Shown here piece after piece: positions 9,638-17,370 of a stretch of DNA of 64,000 nt. The notes under the pieces were generated by a model. It did not search any database and was not told the DNA's origin. It saw nothing but the letters and a program-made list of their open reading frames with translations. This stretch comes from Paenibacillus chitinolyticus NBRC 15660 (lineage in GTDB: Bacteria > Bacillota > Bacilli > Paenibacillales > NBRC-103111). The first letter of the stretch is position 1; every line of letters begins with the position of its first letter. The position numbers and the translations under genes are program-made. Location of the stretch: assembly GCF_000739915.1 (NCBI RefSeq), contig NZ_BBJT01000002.1:682001-746000 (forward strand). Direction: 5' to 3'.

Positions 9638-9688
9638 CAAAAAAGGACGCGGCAGTCCCGTTTTGACGGGGTGCGCGTCCTTTTTTAT
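9638..9688 (+). terminator. Terminator of first ger operon
   Basis: AAAAAAGGACGCG / CGCGTCCTTTTTT stem with T tract, beginning 17 bases after the C-subunit stop. Confidence 0.85.
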
Positions 9689-9740
9689 TGATTCCCCGTA
9701 GTCCGAATATCCGGCAAAACGCAACTTTTTCCTCCACGGG

Positions 9741-9769
9741 TTGTGCGAAATGAGCTTTCCTTGTATACT
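9741..9769 (+). promoter_or_regulatory. Sigma-A promoter of the ydjM-like gene
   Basis: TTGTGC, 17 bases, TATACT. The predicted start point falls at about 9776, inside the palindrome described next. Confidence 0.65.
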
Positions 9770-9775
9770 GTTTTA

Positions 9776-9791
9776 GCAAACATACGTTTGC
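9776..9791. promoter_or_regulatory. LexA/SOS-box-like palindrome
   Basis: GCAAACATACGTTTGC is a 16-base palindrome overlapping the predicted transcription start. The Gram-positive LexA box is CGAACRNRYGTTYG. The match here is CAAACATACGTTTG, one base off in the left arm. The placement is right for a repressor site. The regulated gene resembles E. coli ydjM, itself a LexA target. Confidence 0.5.
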
Positions 9792-9822
9792 ATTCCTATC
9801 ATCGTCAGTCAACGGAGGCATT

Positions 9823-10470
9823 ATGAAAGGTTCAACTCATCTCGCAATCGGCACTGCCATCGGACTTGCCGCGTCCGCTTTTCATCCTTTTACCCCAACG
9901 AATTTTGCGGTGTACATATCGGTGGCCGCTTTCTCCGCGTTAAGCGCGGATCTGGACGGTCCCAGCATGCTGAGCAGCAAGCTCGGCAAAATTTCCAAAT
10001 GGCTGCGCGAAGTGTTTCTATGGGGAGGCGCTTTACTTGTCGCGGCCGTGGCCTATCTTTTTGTTACGAAGCATCAGTTTTACCCGGAACGGATGACGAT
10101 CGCGGTCATGATTTTTCTGATCGGCTTCGTGACCAAGGAAGGGATCATCCGCAACGCGCTGGTCAGTCTGGTCGGAGCCGGCCTCATTTATTGGGGCTGG
10201 AATACTCAAATGAGATGGCTGATCGGACTCGGCGCTTTTGTCGTCTGGGCTCCCTGGTTGAAGCATCGCGGGATGACGCACACGGTATGGGCGTTGGCAC
10301 TGTGGGGCGCTATCGGCATGGAGCTGGAGAAACAGCTCCAGTTGGAAGGCATTATGATGGTCGCCGTCGCGGGCTACTTCTCCCATCTGTTCGCCGATAC
10401 CTTGACGCCAAGCGGCGTGAAATGGCTGTATCCGCTGTACAAAAAGTCTTTCAAAATCCCGTTTCTGTAG
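9823..10470 (+). CDS. YdjM/YfhP-like membrane-bound metal-dependent hydrolase family protein (DUF457)
   Basis: Membrane protein of the LexA-binding, inner-membrane-associated hydrolase family (PF04307). The 215 residues include the N-terminal MKGSTHLAIGTAIGLAAS, an acidic cluster (LSADLDGPS), KHRGMTHTVWA and HLFADTLTPSGVKWLYPL. These His/Asp motifs characterise the family. Four or five hydrophobic segments are visible. Its biochemical role is not established. ATG follows CGGAGG. The promoter carries an SOS-box-like palindrome, so induction by DNA damage is a reasonable inference. Confidence 0.85.
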   Translation: MKGSTHLAIGTAIGLAASAFHPFTPTNFAVYISVAAFSALSADLDGPSMLSSKLGKISKWLREVFLWGGALLVAAVAYLFVTKHQFYPERMTIAVMIFLIGFVTKEGIIRNALVSLVGAGLIYWGWNTQMRWLIGLGAFVVWAPWLKHRGMTHTVWALALWGAIGMELEKQLQLEGIMMVAVAGYFSHLFADTLTPSGVKWLYPLYKKSFKIPFL

Positions 10471-10498
10471 GTTTTGATGTTTTGAAGGGAACCGCCCT

Positions 10499-10538
10499 CC
10501 ACCGTCGTCTTATTAGTCAGATCACATAAGGACGGTGG
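10499..10538 (+). promoter_or_regulatory. Stem-loop just upstream of the Sensor-domain gene
   Basis: CCACCGTC-GT-CTTAT pairs with ATAAG-GACGGTGG around a 12-base loop. The stem ends only 6 bases before the TTG start at 10545. It contains the purine-rich stretch that would act as ribosome binding site. It may limit translation or end upstream transcription, but no T tract follows. Confidence 0.45.
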
Positions 10539-10544
10539 AAGACA

Positions 10545-11210
10545 TTGAATAAATCACCAGATTTGACAGCGTCGTTTTTTTATTTGCTTGCTCTGCTTCC
10601 CATGGGACTGTTCGGCTTTGTGTATGCAGTCGTAGGAATAGCATTGTCAATCGGGCTTATGCCCATCTTTATCGGATTCCCGCTTCTTCTGTTTGTATTG
10701 CGGACTAATCGGAACTTGACCGAACTGGACGCCCGGCTCGCCTCCCGGCTGCTTGGCCTGGAACCGCAGACCGAAGCGGCAGCGTCCGGCGGCACTCTTC
10801 GCGGAGAACGGAAGTCCTTCTGGGCCATGCTCGGCGCGGAGCTGGTCGACGCAAGATCGTTCAGCGCGCTGCTTTGGCAGTTCATCCGCCTGCCCCTTGG
10901 CATTCTGGCATTTGCGTTCACGGTCTCGATTGCTTCTGTCATCCTGGCTTTGCTGGTTTCTCCCGTTGTGTACTGGATTCTTCTTCAGACTCTCCACATC
11001 GATATTTTTCACGATCAGTTGAACTTCTTCCTGATGAACGAACGGATCGATTCCATGCAGCTTTCCCTGATCTATACGGGACTCGGGATCCTGGCCGCTC
11101 CTGTCGGCATGATCGCTATCCGCAAACTGGCCCAGTTTATGGGCTCTATCGCCGTAGAGATGACCCGCATCGGGGCGCCGGCGTATCAGCCCGCTCCGCA
11201 GTACCGATAG
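10545..11210 (+). CDS. Stand-alone Sensor-domain membrane protein (PF13796-like)
   Basis: 221 residues with four hydrophobic segments in two pairs (about 8-50 and 115-205), separated by a hydrophilic stretch. This is the arrangement of the Sensor domain usually found at the N-terminus of actinobacterial-type histidine kinases. Here it stands alone, with no kinase partner adjacent. TTG start at 10545 behind GGTGGA. What it senses is unknown. It is convergent with the small gene at 11251 across a shared terminator. Confidence 0.65.
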   Translation: MNKSPDLTASFFYLLALLPMGLFGFVYAVVGIALSIGLMPIFIGFPLLLFVLRTNRNLTELDARLASRLLGLEPQTEAAASGGTLRGERKSFWAMLGAELVDARSFSALLWQFIRLPLGILAFAFTVSIASVILALLVSPVVYWILLQTLHIDIFHDQLNFFLMNERIDSMQLSLIYTGLGILAAPVGMIAIRKLAQFMGSIAVEMTRIGAPAYQPAPQYR

Positions 11211-11213
11211 GAT

Positions 11214-11250
11214 AAAGAGCTGTCTCCCTCAGGGGAAGACAGCTCTTTAT
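11214..11250. terminator. Bidirectional terminator
   Basis: AAAGAGCTGTCT / AGACAGCTCTTT perfect stem with 11-base loop between convergent genes. Confidence 0.85.
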
Positions 11251-11508
11251 TTAATACATCTTTTTGCGCTCCGGCTCCTTTGGGATTCTATCCCAAACGA
11301 CAATGAGCAGAGTAGCCAGCGGCCCGATCAGCAGCGAAATGAAAAACCAGTTTAATCCGCTCCTGTTTTTCCCTTGGGCCAGACCCGCATTGATGAGCGC
11401 TAGTGTCAGCCAGCCGATCCCGTTCTCCCCGTTTACCTCCAAAGTCGCGTCTTTCCATTCTCCGCATGCTTGACCCTCAGGAAATAATCGAAGAAATAAG
11501 CGTTTCAT
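11251..11508 (-). CDS. Small membrane protein, unknown
   Basis: 85 residues with one clear hydrophobic segment (WFFISLLIGPLATLLIVVW) preceded by a weaker one (GWLTLALINAGLAQG) and a basic tail. The layout resembles small two-helix membrane proteins of the PLDc_N type, but no diagnostic residues are seen. The first 25 residues look poorly conserved and the start is uncertain. No function can be assigned. Confidence 0.5.
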   Translation of the reverse strand: MKRLFLRLFPEGQACGEWKDATLEVNGENGIGWLTLALINAGLAQGKNRSGLNWFFISLLIGPLATLLIVVWDRIPKEPERKKMY

Positions 11509-11609
11509 TTCCCGGGCAACCGCATAAAACGCTAAGATAAGCGCTCAGATGACAGCCTTCTCCAAACCCTGTCCTTCCGCCGCAAAAATAAAAGCTTCAT
11601 GCCGAAAAA

Positions 11610-11945
11610 TCAGTAGTCCTCCGTAAGAGGAAAATAGTCCGACACCCGGGATTCCAGGAGTTCGATGAGTTCCTCGTCCATAAATTCGTAATCGTCCGGA
11701 ATCTCCAGGCAAATCACCCGCTTCTGCCTTACGACGGAGCCGAATTTGTCCTCAATTCTTCTTTTATGCTTCTTCTCCATGACGAAAATAACGTCCGCCC
11801 AGCCGATGTGGCCTTCGGTCACCTTAATTCGCGCGTTCTGTTCCGTTCCGGCGGAACGGACCTGCCAACTTTTTACTTCGTTAAACACTTTCTCTGCCGT
11901 TAAGCTCCGCCATCTGTTTCTGCTGCAAAGAAATAATAGTTTAAT
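11610..11945 (-). CDS. Low-molecular-weight phosphatase-like protein with ATT start
   Basis: Short protein of the low-MW protein tyrosine phosphatase fold, about 111 residues. The only canonical start (GTG at 11888) would remove the active site. Reading upstream in the same frame restores KLLFLCSRNRWRSLTAEKVF, with the catalytic CX5RS loop (Cys7, Arg13). VRSAGTEQNARIKV and the IPDDYEFMD acid loop follow. No ATG, GTG, TTG or CTG lies between the upstream TGA and this motif. The codon at the expected start is ATT (11943-11945). It follows AGGGGAG by 11 bases and overlaps the TAA of the preceding gene, so translation is probably coupled. Substrate unknown. Confidence 0.75.
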   Translation of the reverse strand: MKLLFLCSRNRWRSLTAEKVFNEVKSWQVRSAGTEQNARIKVTEGHIGWADVIFVMEKKHKRRIEDKFGSVVRQKRVICLEIPDDYEFMDEELIELLESRVSDYFPLTEDY

Positions 11946-12489
11946 TGTCCGTCTCTCTCCCCTGTACCGCGAAATTCAGCAGGAGCCGATCTTCGCAGAT
12001 GCTGCCTACCAGATTCAATGCCGAAATGCGGACAAACGCCAGTCCTCCGTATTCAAACAACTCGGCCCCTTTGTATAACGATAGCGTACGATGAAAGCTG
12101 ACGGGCTCCCGTCCCGGAAAACGGAACGTATACTCGTTCTCCACCCGGGTCATCACGTTTTTAAAAACCTGTACGGACAAATATAATTCGCCTTCCAGAT
12201 GAATGAGCGCATATTCCTTATGACTTTCCGGATAAACGTTAAAATCCGCAGACTCCACCGCATATTCCGGCGAATATTTCATAATCAGTTGGAACTGGTC
12301 GCCCGTTATCGGCACTCCAAGCGCTTTCAGATACGCCCCCTGTTGAAGATCCACAAGCTTAGACAAGGACATAAGAATAAAACCGCCAACCAGACTTATA
12401 AACGCTGCCGGCAGATTGCCTGTCGAAAAAGAGATAAACGTTCCGAACACGATCAGAAACAAGCCCACAATACTTTGAATGGTCGTCAC
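11941..12489 (-). CDS. Unknown protein with N-terminal membrane hairpin
   Basis: 182 residues. Two adjacent hydrophobic segments (about 5-45, including GLFLIVFGTFISFSTG and FISLVGGFILMSL) are followed by a soluble domain of about 130 residues rich in beta-strand-like sequence. I do not recognise the family. It sits between tmrB (13-base gap) and the phosphatase-like gene (overlap), so the three are probably one operon. Confidence 0.65.
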   Translation of the reverse strand: MTTIQSIVGLFLIVFGTFISFSTGNLPAAFISLVGGFILMSLSKLVDLQQGAYLKALGVPITGDQFQLIMKYSPEYAVESADFNVYPESHKEYALIHLEGELYLSVQVFKNVMTRVENEYTFRFPGREPVSFHRTLSLYKGAELFEYGGLAFVRISALNLVGSICEDRLLLNFAVQGRETDN

Positions 12490-12502
12490 GGCGACTTCCT
12501 TT

Positions 12503-13102
12503 CTAGAATCGAATTTGTTTGAGCTGGGTCAGCAGGCGGTCGGCCTTCTTCCGGATTGCGCTCCTGTTGTCGGGGAGAAGCTGAATGCCGGCAATGGCGG
12601 CGATCCCCTCGCTTACTTCGCCGATAGTCAGAAAATCCGTATCCACGTGATGTTGGAAAACCTCCTGCGAGAGTCCCCCCCTGCAGCGGTCAATCTGTCG
12701 GGCCGCCCACGAATTCGGACCTTCCCCTCTCGATCTTAATCGTTTGAGCAGCGTTTCCTTGGACGCGCAGAGGGCGAAATGGTGAACCGTCCTGTTATCC
12801 CGGCGCAGCCTCCCCACGATCTCGTCGAAGTAAACCGGGTTGACGATAGTCATGGGAACGAGGATAACGCCGTCAAATTTGCCGCTTATGTAGTTCAGCA
12901 TGCCGTAATTGCTTTCCCGCCACATCGGATAATCCTGAAAATCATCCAGCGCCGTGGAAGGAGGCACATTTTTGCGTATAAAATATCCCGCGTTTTCGGG
13001 ATCGTATAAAAACGAGCCGGGTATCCGCCGGTGCAGCTCGTGCGTCGTTTGGGACTTGCCGGAGCCAAAAGCGCCGTTCACCCATATAATCACGGAAATC
13101 AC
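12503..13102 (-). CDS. tmrB: TmrB-like P-loop ATP-binding protein
   Basis: Strong resemblance to B. subtilis TmrB, the ATP-binding membrane-associated protein giving tunicamycin resistance. It has a Walker A loop NGAFGSGKS (residues 9-17), FQDYPMWRESNYGML, LVPMTIVNPVYFDEIVGRLR and KETLLKRLRSRGEGPNSWAA, collinear over 199 residues. The C-terminal helix KADRLLTQLKQIRF matches the region of TmrB implicated in membrane attachment. First gene of a three-gene leftward operon. Resistance itself is inferred from the family. Confidence 0.88.
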   Translation of the reverse strand: MISVIIWVNGAFGSGKSQTTHELHRRIPGSFLYDPENAGYFIRKNVPPSTALDDFQDYPMWRESNYGMLNYISGKFDGVILVPMTIVNPVYFDEIVGRLRRDNRTVHHFALCASKETLLKRLRSRGEGPNSWAARQIDRCRGGLSQEVFQHHVDTDFLTIGEVSEGIAAIAGIQLLPDNRSAIRKKADRLLTQLKQIRF

Positions 13103-13131
13103 CCGCTTTCTTAAAATGTGCGGAGGCCGAT

Positions 13132-13374
13132 CTAGCTTTCCAGCGTCAACACGGCCACCGAGTATTTATGCGGAATAAGCAAAACCGCGTTAAAATCGGA
13201 CAGATTCCGCAGCAGTTCGCCGCTCACTTTCATGCGCTGTAAAAATCATCCTTTTAATCAGCGGAATAACAAAAAGTTTTCTCCCTGCTCGTACTCGGCC
13301 ATCCCTGCGAATACAAGACGATTCGCTCCGGGCGCTGCGCTTTTACCCGTTTCTTTAAGGGGCAGCCGAAATTG
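13132..13374 (-). pseudogene. Coding-like fragments, possible decayed gene
   Basis: The stretch of about 300 bases between tmrB and the PPOX gene has no good ORF. It does hold two protein-like pieces in different frames: a 38-codon run ending at 13258 (containing NRLVFAGMAEYEQGENFLLF, no start codon with a ribosome binding site) and a 33-codon ORF 13132-13233 (contains LSDFNAVLLIPHKYSVAVL). They may be remains of one gene broken by frameshifts. I cannot name it, and chance remains possible. Confidence 0.25.
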
Positions 13375-13404
13375 TTAAGAAGCATACGCAAATTATGATG
13401 AGTC

Positions 13405-14028
13405 TCAATACATCCTCTTCTCATAGCTTTCCTTCAACCCTTCGGAAACCACATCCGCCGTAATATCCGGACGGCCCGCGTGAGCGGCGATCATTTCCGG
13501 GACGGAGGGCAGCGCCCCGGGCCATGTTTTCGTATCCCACAGTTCGGACCGTTTAAACGCTTTCGCACAGTGGAGAAAAACTTCTTCCACCTCGACTCCG
13601 ATCGCCAGCTTCGGAATTTTGCCGTGCGCCTCAAGCGGAGCGAGCAGACCGGGATTTTTCGTCAGGCAGGCTTTTCCGTTGATCCGCAAAGTTTCTTCCA
13701 AGCCCGGTATAATGAAAATAAGTCCGATATGCGGATTCTCCAGGATATTCCGGTATGTGTTCATGCGCCGGTTGCCTGGCCTTTCGGGGATAATCAGATG
13801 ATGATCGTCCAGCACCTTTACGAAACCGGGCGCGTCGCCTCTCGGCGAAACGTCGCAATTTCCCAGGAGATCGGCCGTGGACGCAAACAGGATAGGCGAC
13901 AGACCGATAAACTCCCGGCAGTGCCGCTCCATATACGTGATTTTCATCGCTTCCACGATTTTGTTGGGGTACCCCAGCATCTCCCGCAGCTCCGCTTCGG
14001 CTTCGATCCGGTCCTCAAAATAGTTCAC
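13405..14028 (-). CDS. Pyridoxamine 5'-phosphate oxidase-family flavoprotein (MSMEG_1061-like)
   Basis: About 207 residues of the split-barrel FMN or F420-binding PPOX fold. ILFASTADLLGNCDVSPRGD, VKVLDDHHLIIPERPGNRRM and LENPHIGLIFIIPG form the typical core, followed by a C-terminal HCAKAFKRSELWD segment. These features fit the MSMEG_1061-type FMN-dependent subgroup. The longer open frame overlaps the next gene. GTG 14028 follows AAGGGGTGGG and gives the normal N-terminus NYFEDRIEAEAEL. Substrate unknown. Confidence 0.85.
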   Translation of the reverse strand: MNYFEDRIEAEAELREMLGYPNKIVEAMKITYMERHCREFIGLSPILFASTADLLGNCDVSPRGDAPGFVKVLDDHHLIIPERPGNRRMNTYRNILENPHIGLIFIIPGLEETLRINGKACLTKNPGLLAPLEAHGKIPKLAIGVEVEEVFLHCAKAFKRSELWDTKTWPGALPSVPEMIAAHAGRPDITADVVSEGLKESYEKRMY

Positions 14029-14113
14029 AAGCCCACCCCTTACTGGAACATTTTTACTATGTTTTTTATTATAGCGGAATTTCTCGTCAGCTTGCATCTT
14101 TTCGGAGTGAACG

Positions 14114-14148
14114 AAAAAAGCCGGTAATCTGCCCGAGCAGATTCCGGC
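14114..14148 (-). terminator. Terminator of the erythromycin-esterase-like gene
   Basis: GCCGG-AATCTGC / GCAGATT-CCGGC stem with T tract on the minus strand, 23 bases beyond the stop. Confidence 0.8.
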
Positions 14149-14170
14149 CGTGCATTTTGGGAGGGCAGCG

Positions 14171-15607
14171 CTACTGCGAGCCCGGTTTACCGCGCATATA
14201 AGACGGCGCATGGACCGTATCAATAAGCAGCAGCCCGTCAAATTGGTCGCGTGGAATGAAGCTTTCCTGCATCAATCCCCAATCGAGTGAAAGACGGGGC
14301 TCGAACATCCAGGAAGTTCCCGGTTTGTCTTTGCGGTATTTGATGTCTACAAACGTATACGGGTGCCCGTGCTGCTTCAAAATGTCTTCGAGAGAGCCCC
14401 GTTCCGGCTTAACGATAGGATAGCTCTGCCCCATATTGTTGGCGGCTTCGCCTTGATACGTATACAGGCCGATCACATAGCTCTGTCTCTTTAAACGGGC
14501 CGGCATGCTCTCGCCCATAAGGCTCAGACCCGTGTAGCCCGAATTTAAAACCGCCGAGTTTTTCTTCCGGATATGTACGTTGTGTCCCCAGACAATGATT
14601 TTCTTGTCCGGATAAATTTGTTCGGCAAGCCAGGTAAGATTGTTCGCCATCATCTCGTCACGCATTCTGACGGTTTCCCGGAAGGGAGAGATATCGTTCT
14701 TTTTGAGCGCAATGTTGCTGCGGATATTCGCTTCGGTATACGTACGAATCACCTCAATGCGGTCATCCAGAACGCGCTGCGTCATCTCGATCAAGTGCGG
14801 GTTGCGGGGATAGTCCGCTTTCAGCTTGTCGGCGTTCTCTTTCACAAACGTTTTCATGCTCTCATACGTTTCCAGCAGGCGCGGTTTCACCTTGGCGTAT
14901 CCCGCTTCGTCTTCACTGAAGCTCCAATCGCCCAGCTCCTGCTCCGCATCCGCGAACGTTCCGGCCAGTTTGGCGTCTCTGGACCCGATCCAGTCACGGA
15001 CGAACTCCGAGTACGGAGACTGAATCTGCATATCGAATCCGCTCAGGATTAAGGGCTTGTCCGTTGCGAGAGTCTGCTTGATATAGTCGAATAGAGGCAG
15101 CGTCTCCTTGGACCACCACACTCCGAAAATGGCTTCTTTCATCATTTGTTCCGGGGTCGAATCGGCGCTTTTGGCAAGGGCAGCTGACGCATTTCCTAGT
15201 CCCGATTCGAAAGCGATAACATCGTAACCGAGCTCCTGGTGCAGATATTGAATGAGACGGACTTTCGAAGAACTGTATTCCGCCGCCCCATGCGTGTTTT
15301 CACCGAGGTAGACCAATTTTTTGTCGATCAGCAGCGGTTTCAGAAATTCCAGATCTTTAAACCGGTCTTTCTCTATGACGCCTTTCACGCTTGTTTCAGG
15401 CTGAATGCGGTCCAGGGCGTAAGCATGGCTTTGAATCCAGTTCGCCCAGTTGCGGCCGTATTGCTCCGTTGTGCTGACTGCAGGCGGCTTGCTGTCCCCA
15501 GCGGTATCGGCGGCTGCCATACCCGCAGCGGGAAAAGCGCAGACGGCGGCGATCGTCAAGGCGATGGTCGTTTTGACGGTTTTTAGCTTGAGATGATGTG
15601 AATACAA
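14171..15607 (-). CDS. Secreted erythromycin esterase-family protein
   Basis: Member of PF05139, which includes the macrolide esterases EreA/EreB as well as enzymes of unknown substrate. The mature part carries YLGENTHGAAEYSSSKVRLI (catalytic-type His and Glu), VIAFESGLGNA and IIVWGHNVHIRKK. The frame is open to 15682. The TTG at 15607 is 7 bases after AGGGGG and yields a clean signal peptide (KLKTVKTTIALTIAAV...AAGMAAA), whereas no ribosome binding site precedes the upstream ATG. About 478 residues, exported. Macrolide hydrolysis is possible but not shown by sequence. Confidence 0.85.
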   Translation of the reverse strand: MYSHHLKLKTVKTTIALTIAAVCAFPAAGMAAADTAGDSKPPAVSTTEQYGRNWANWIQSHAYALDRIQPETSVKGVIEKDRFKDLEFLKPLLIDKKLVYLGENTHGAAEYSSSKVRLIQYLHQELGYDVIAFESGLGNASAALAKSADSTPEQMMKEAIFGVWWSKETLPLFDYIKQTLATDKPLILSGFDMQIQSPYSEFVRDWIGSRDAKLAGTFADAEQELGDWSFSEDEAGYAKVKPRLLETYESMKTFVKENADKLKADYPRNPHLIEMTQRVLDDRIEVIRTYTEANIRSNIALKKNDISPFRETVRMRDEMMANNLTWLAEQIYPDKKIIVWGHNVHIRKKNSAVLNSGYTGLSLMGESMPARLKRQSYVIGLYTYQGEAANNMGQSYPIVKPERGSLEDILKQHGHPYTFVDIKYRKDKPGTSWMFEPRLSLDWGLMQESFIPRDQFDGLLLIDTVHAPSYMRGKPGSQ

Positions 15608-15732
15608 AAAAATTCCCCCTAGTAAGCCGGTAAGTAAAAACGTCATCACGAGGATGACCACTTTTATGCTAAACCTTGCCATTTAAAAGGAGGAAGGATT
15701 TTATTTAAATTTGGTTTAAATTTCGGAAAGAA

Positions 15733-17169
15733 TCAGACGGATTTTTCCCGCGGGGCGCTGCCGCTTACGAGCGCTTCTCCCCCGCCGCGCTTTACCGCAG
15801 CGAATACGACGATACACTCAGCCAGCGTTCCGACTGACTGGGCGAACGCGCCGATAGCCCCGTTCCAGCCCGGCGTGATCACAATCAGCAGAACAAGCGA
15901 GACGAGCATCACGGTAACGTTGGCCGATTGCGAATACACCATCGTCCTCGTTTCCCGGCGCAGCATAAGAATCCCGTTGCCGTAATCGAGCCAGGGAAAC
16001 ACAAGCGTGAGAATCATAAACACGCGCAGCGTTCGGATCACTTCCTCCATCAACCGGTCGCCGACACCGATGACTTCGTTCAGAAACCAGGGCCCGGCAT
16101 CCGTATAAGCGAGCAGCCCGATCAGAACGGACGGGATAAAGCTGATGACCAGCACGAAACGCTTGACGCGTCCCGGATGAATCCGGTAGAAATTCAGGAC
16201 AATCTGATGAATATACGAAAAAAAGCTTTGAACGAGCTGCGTCAAATTGGAAGCGATAGCGAACGCCGCGATAGCGATAACCGCATCCCCTGCCTTGCCG
16301 AGTAAAGCGTTTAGCGAAGGACCGATCACGACTGCAATAAACGACGAGAAGAGGAGCGGCTTGTAAAAACGGAAAACATCACCCGTTTTTTCAACGGTAT
16401 GCTCCGGATTCTTCTCCGGTATTTTATGCTTAAGCAGCGCACTGCCCTCCCACACCGCAACGGCGCTCTCGATCACCATGCCGACGAGGAAAATGATCGC
16501 GCCCACGCTGCTTCCGGTAACTCCGTGTACCCGTATGTAATACTGTGCGACGAGATACATGCCGACAAGACGGACGACCATCCCGATCGTGAGCCAGAAC
16601 GTTCTTTTGTTATAAATAATCAAGCCGTGATACAGGCATCTCAGCCCGGAAAACAGGCTGACGAACATGAGAATCCGGTACACGTTCAGAACATTTTCGA
16701 GCTGTGCGCCCCCGATTCCGAAAACGGCGCCCATCAGCCATTTTCCGGGCGGCAAATAAGACAAGATCAGTCCGGCCGCCATAATGGACGCGAATACGTA
16801 AAAAGCGACCCGCCGCATGGCGCGAAACGAGACCCGGTCGCGGACAAGCGCGGAACACGTCTGCCTGAGCAGCACGGCCGGCTTCTCCGTTATTCCCAGA
16901 AGGCTCATCGCAATGGCATATCCCGCGATAACATGTTCGGGATCGGGCGCCCGTGCAAGCGTACTGTTAATGATCGAATGGGACATCGTGACCAGACTGG
17001 CCGCTATGCCGAGCGGTACGAAGAAGACAAGCAGCTTCCAGAAGGTAACCGCTTCATGAGCCGGAGGCGCTTGTTCCTCTCCAGGGTCTGAGCCGGCGGA
17101 AATTCCGTCCGGTTCGGCCTTCTTAAGACTTCCGGTTTCCTGTAAATCATCGGGTTCATCATCTGACAT
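15733..17169 (-). CDS. MOP-superfamily (MATE/ANKH-like) membrane transporter
   Basis: 478 residues with about 12 hydrophobic segments after a 40-residue acidic, disordered N-terminus. The first helix region FWKLLVFFVPLGIAASLV and the overall layout recall MATE/flippase-type exporters and the progressive ankylosis (ANKH) branch. Sequence conservation is too low for a substrate. ATG 17169 follows GAGGAG by 7 bases and is preferred to the GTG five codons upstream. Monocistronic by spacing. Confidence 0.65.
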   Translation of the reverse strand: MSDDEPDDLQETGSLKKAEPDGISAGSDPGEEQAPPAHEAVTFWKLLVFFVPLGIAASLVTMSHSIINSTLARAPDPEHVIAGYAIAMSLLGITEKPAVLLRQTCSALVRDRVSFRAMRRVAFYVFASIMAAGLILSYLPPGKWLMGAVFGIGGAQLENVLNVYRILMFVSLFSGLRCLYHGLIIYNKRTFWLTIGMVVRLVGMYLVAQYYIRVHGVTGSSVGAIIFLVGMVIESAVAVWEGSALLKHKIPEKNPEHTVEKTGDVFRFYKPLLFSSFIAVVIGPSLNALLGKAGDAVIAIAAFAIASNLTQLVQSFFSYIHQIVLNFYRIHPGRVKRFVLVISFIPSVLIGLLAYTDAGPWFLNEVIGVGDRLMEEVIRTLRVFMILTLVFPWLDYGNGILMLRRETRTMVYSQSANVTVMLVSLVLLIVITPGWNGAIGAFAQSVGTLAECIVVFAAVKRGGGEALVSGSAPREKSV

Positions 17170-17332
17170 AGCGTTGCTCCTCACTCACGAAGTTTGGACT
17201 AGAGATCAAGCGTAAGGCACAAAGTTATTTCGATTGTAGCACAAATATACGCCCATCCCCCCGATATAGTTATAACTTCGTAAAAAGTGACAAGTAATTC
17301 TTATTGAAAAACAACCTCAATCCCTTATAAAC

Positions 17333-17361
17333 ACACAAAAAAACCGCAGAAACTGCGGTTT
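17333..17361 (-). terminator. Terminator of the type III PKS operon
   Basis: AAACCGCAG-AAA-CTGCGGTTT with a run of T on the minus strand, 10 bases past the MMPL gene. Confidence 0.85.
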
Positions 17362-17370
17362 CCGTAATTT

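Noticed and set aside
15680-15715. AAAAGGAGGAAGG on the plus strand, a strong SD-like sequence
   Set aside because: No start codon with an open frame follows; it is the complement of the pyrimidine-rich leader of the esterase gene.
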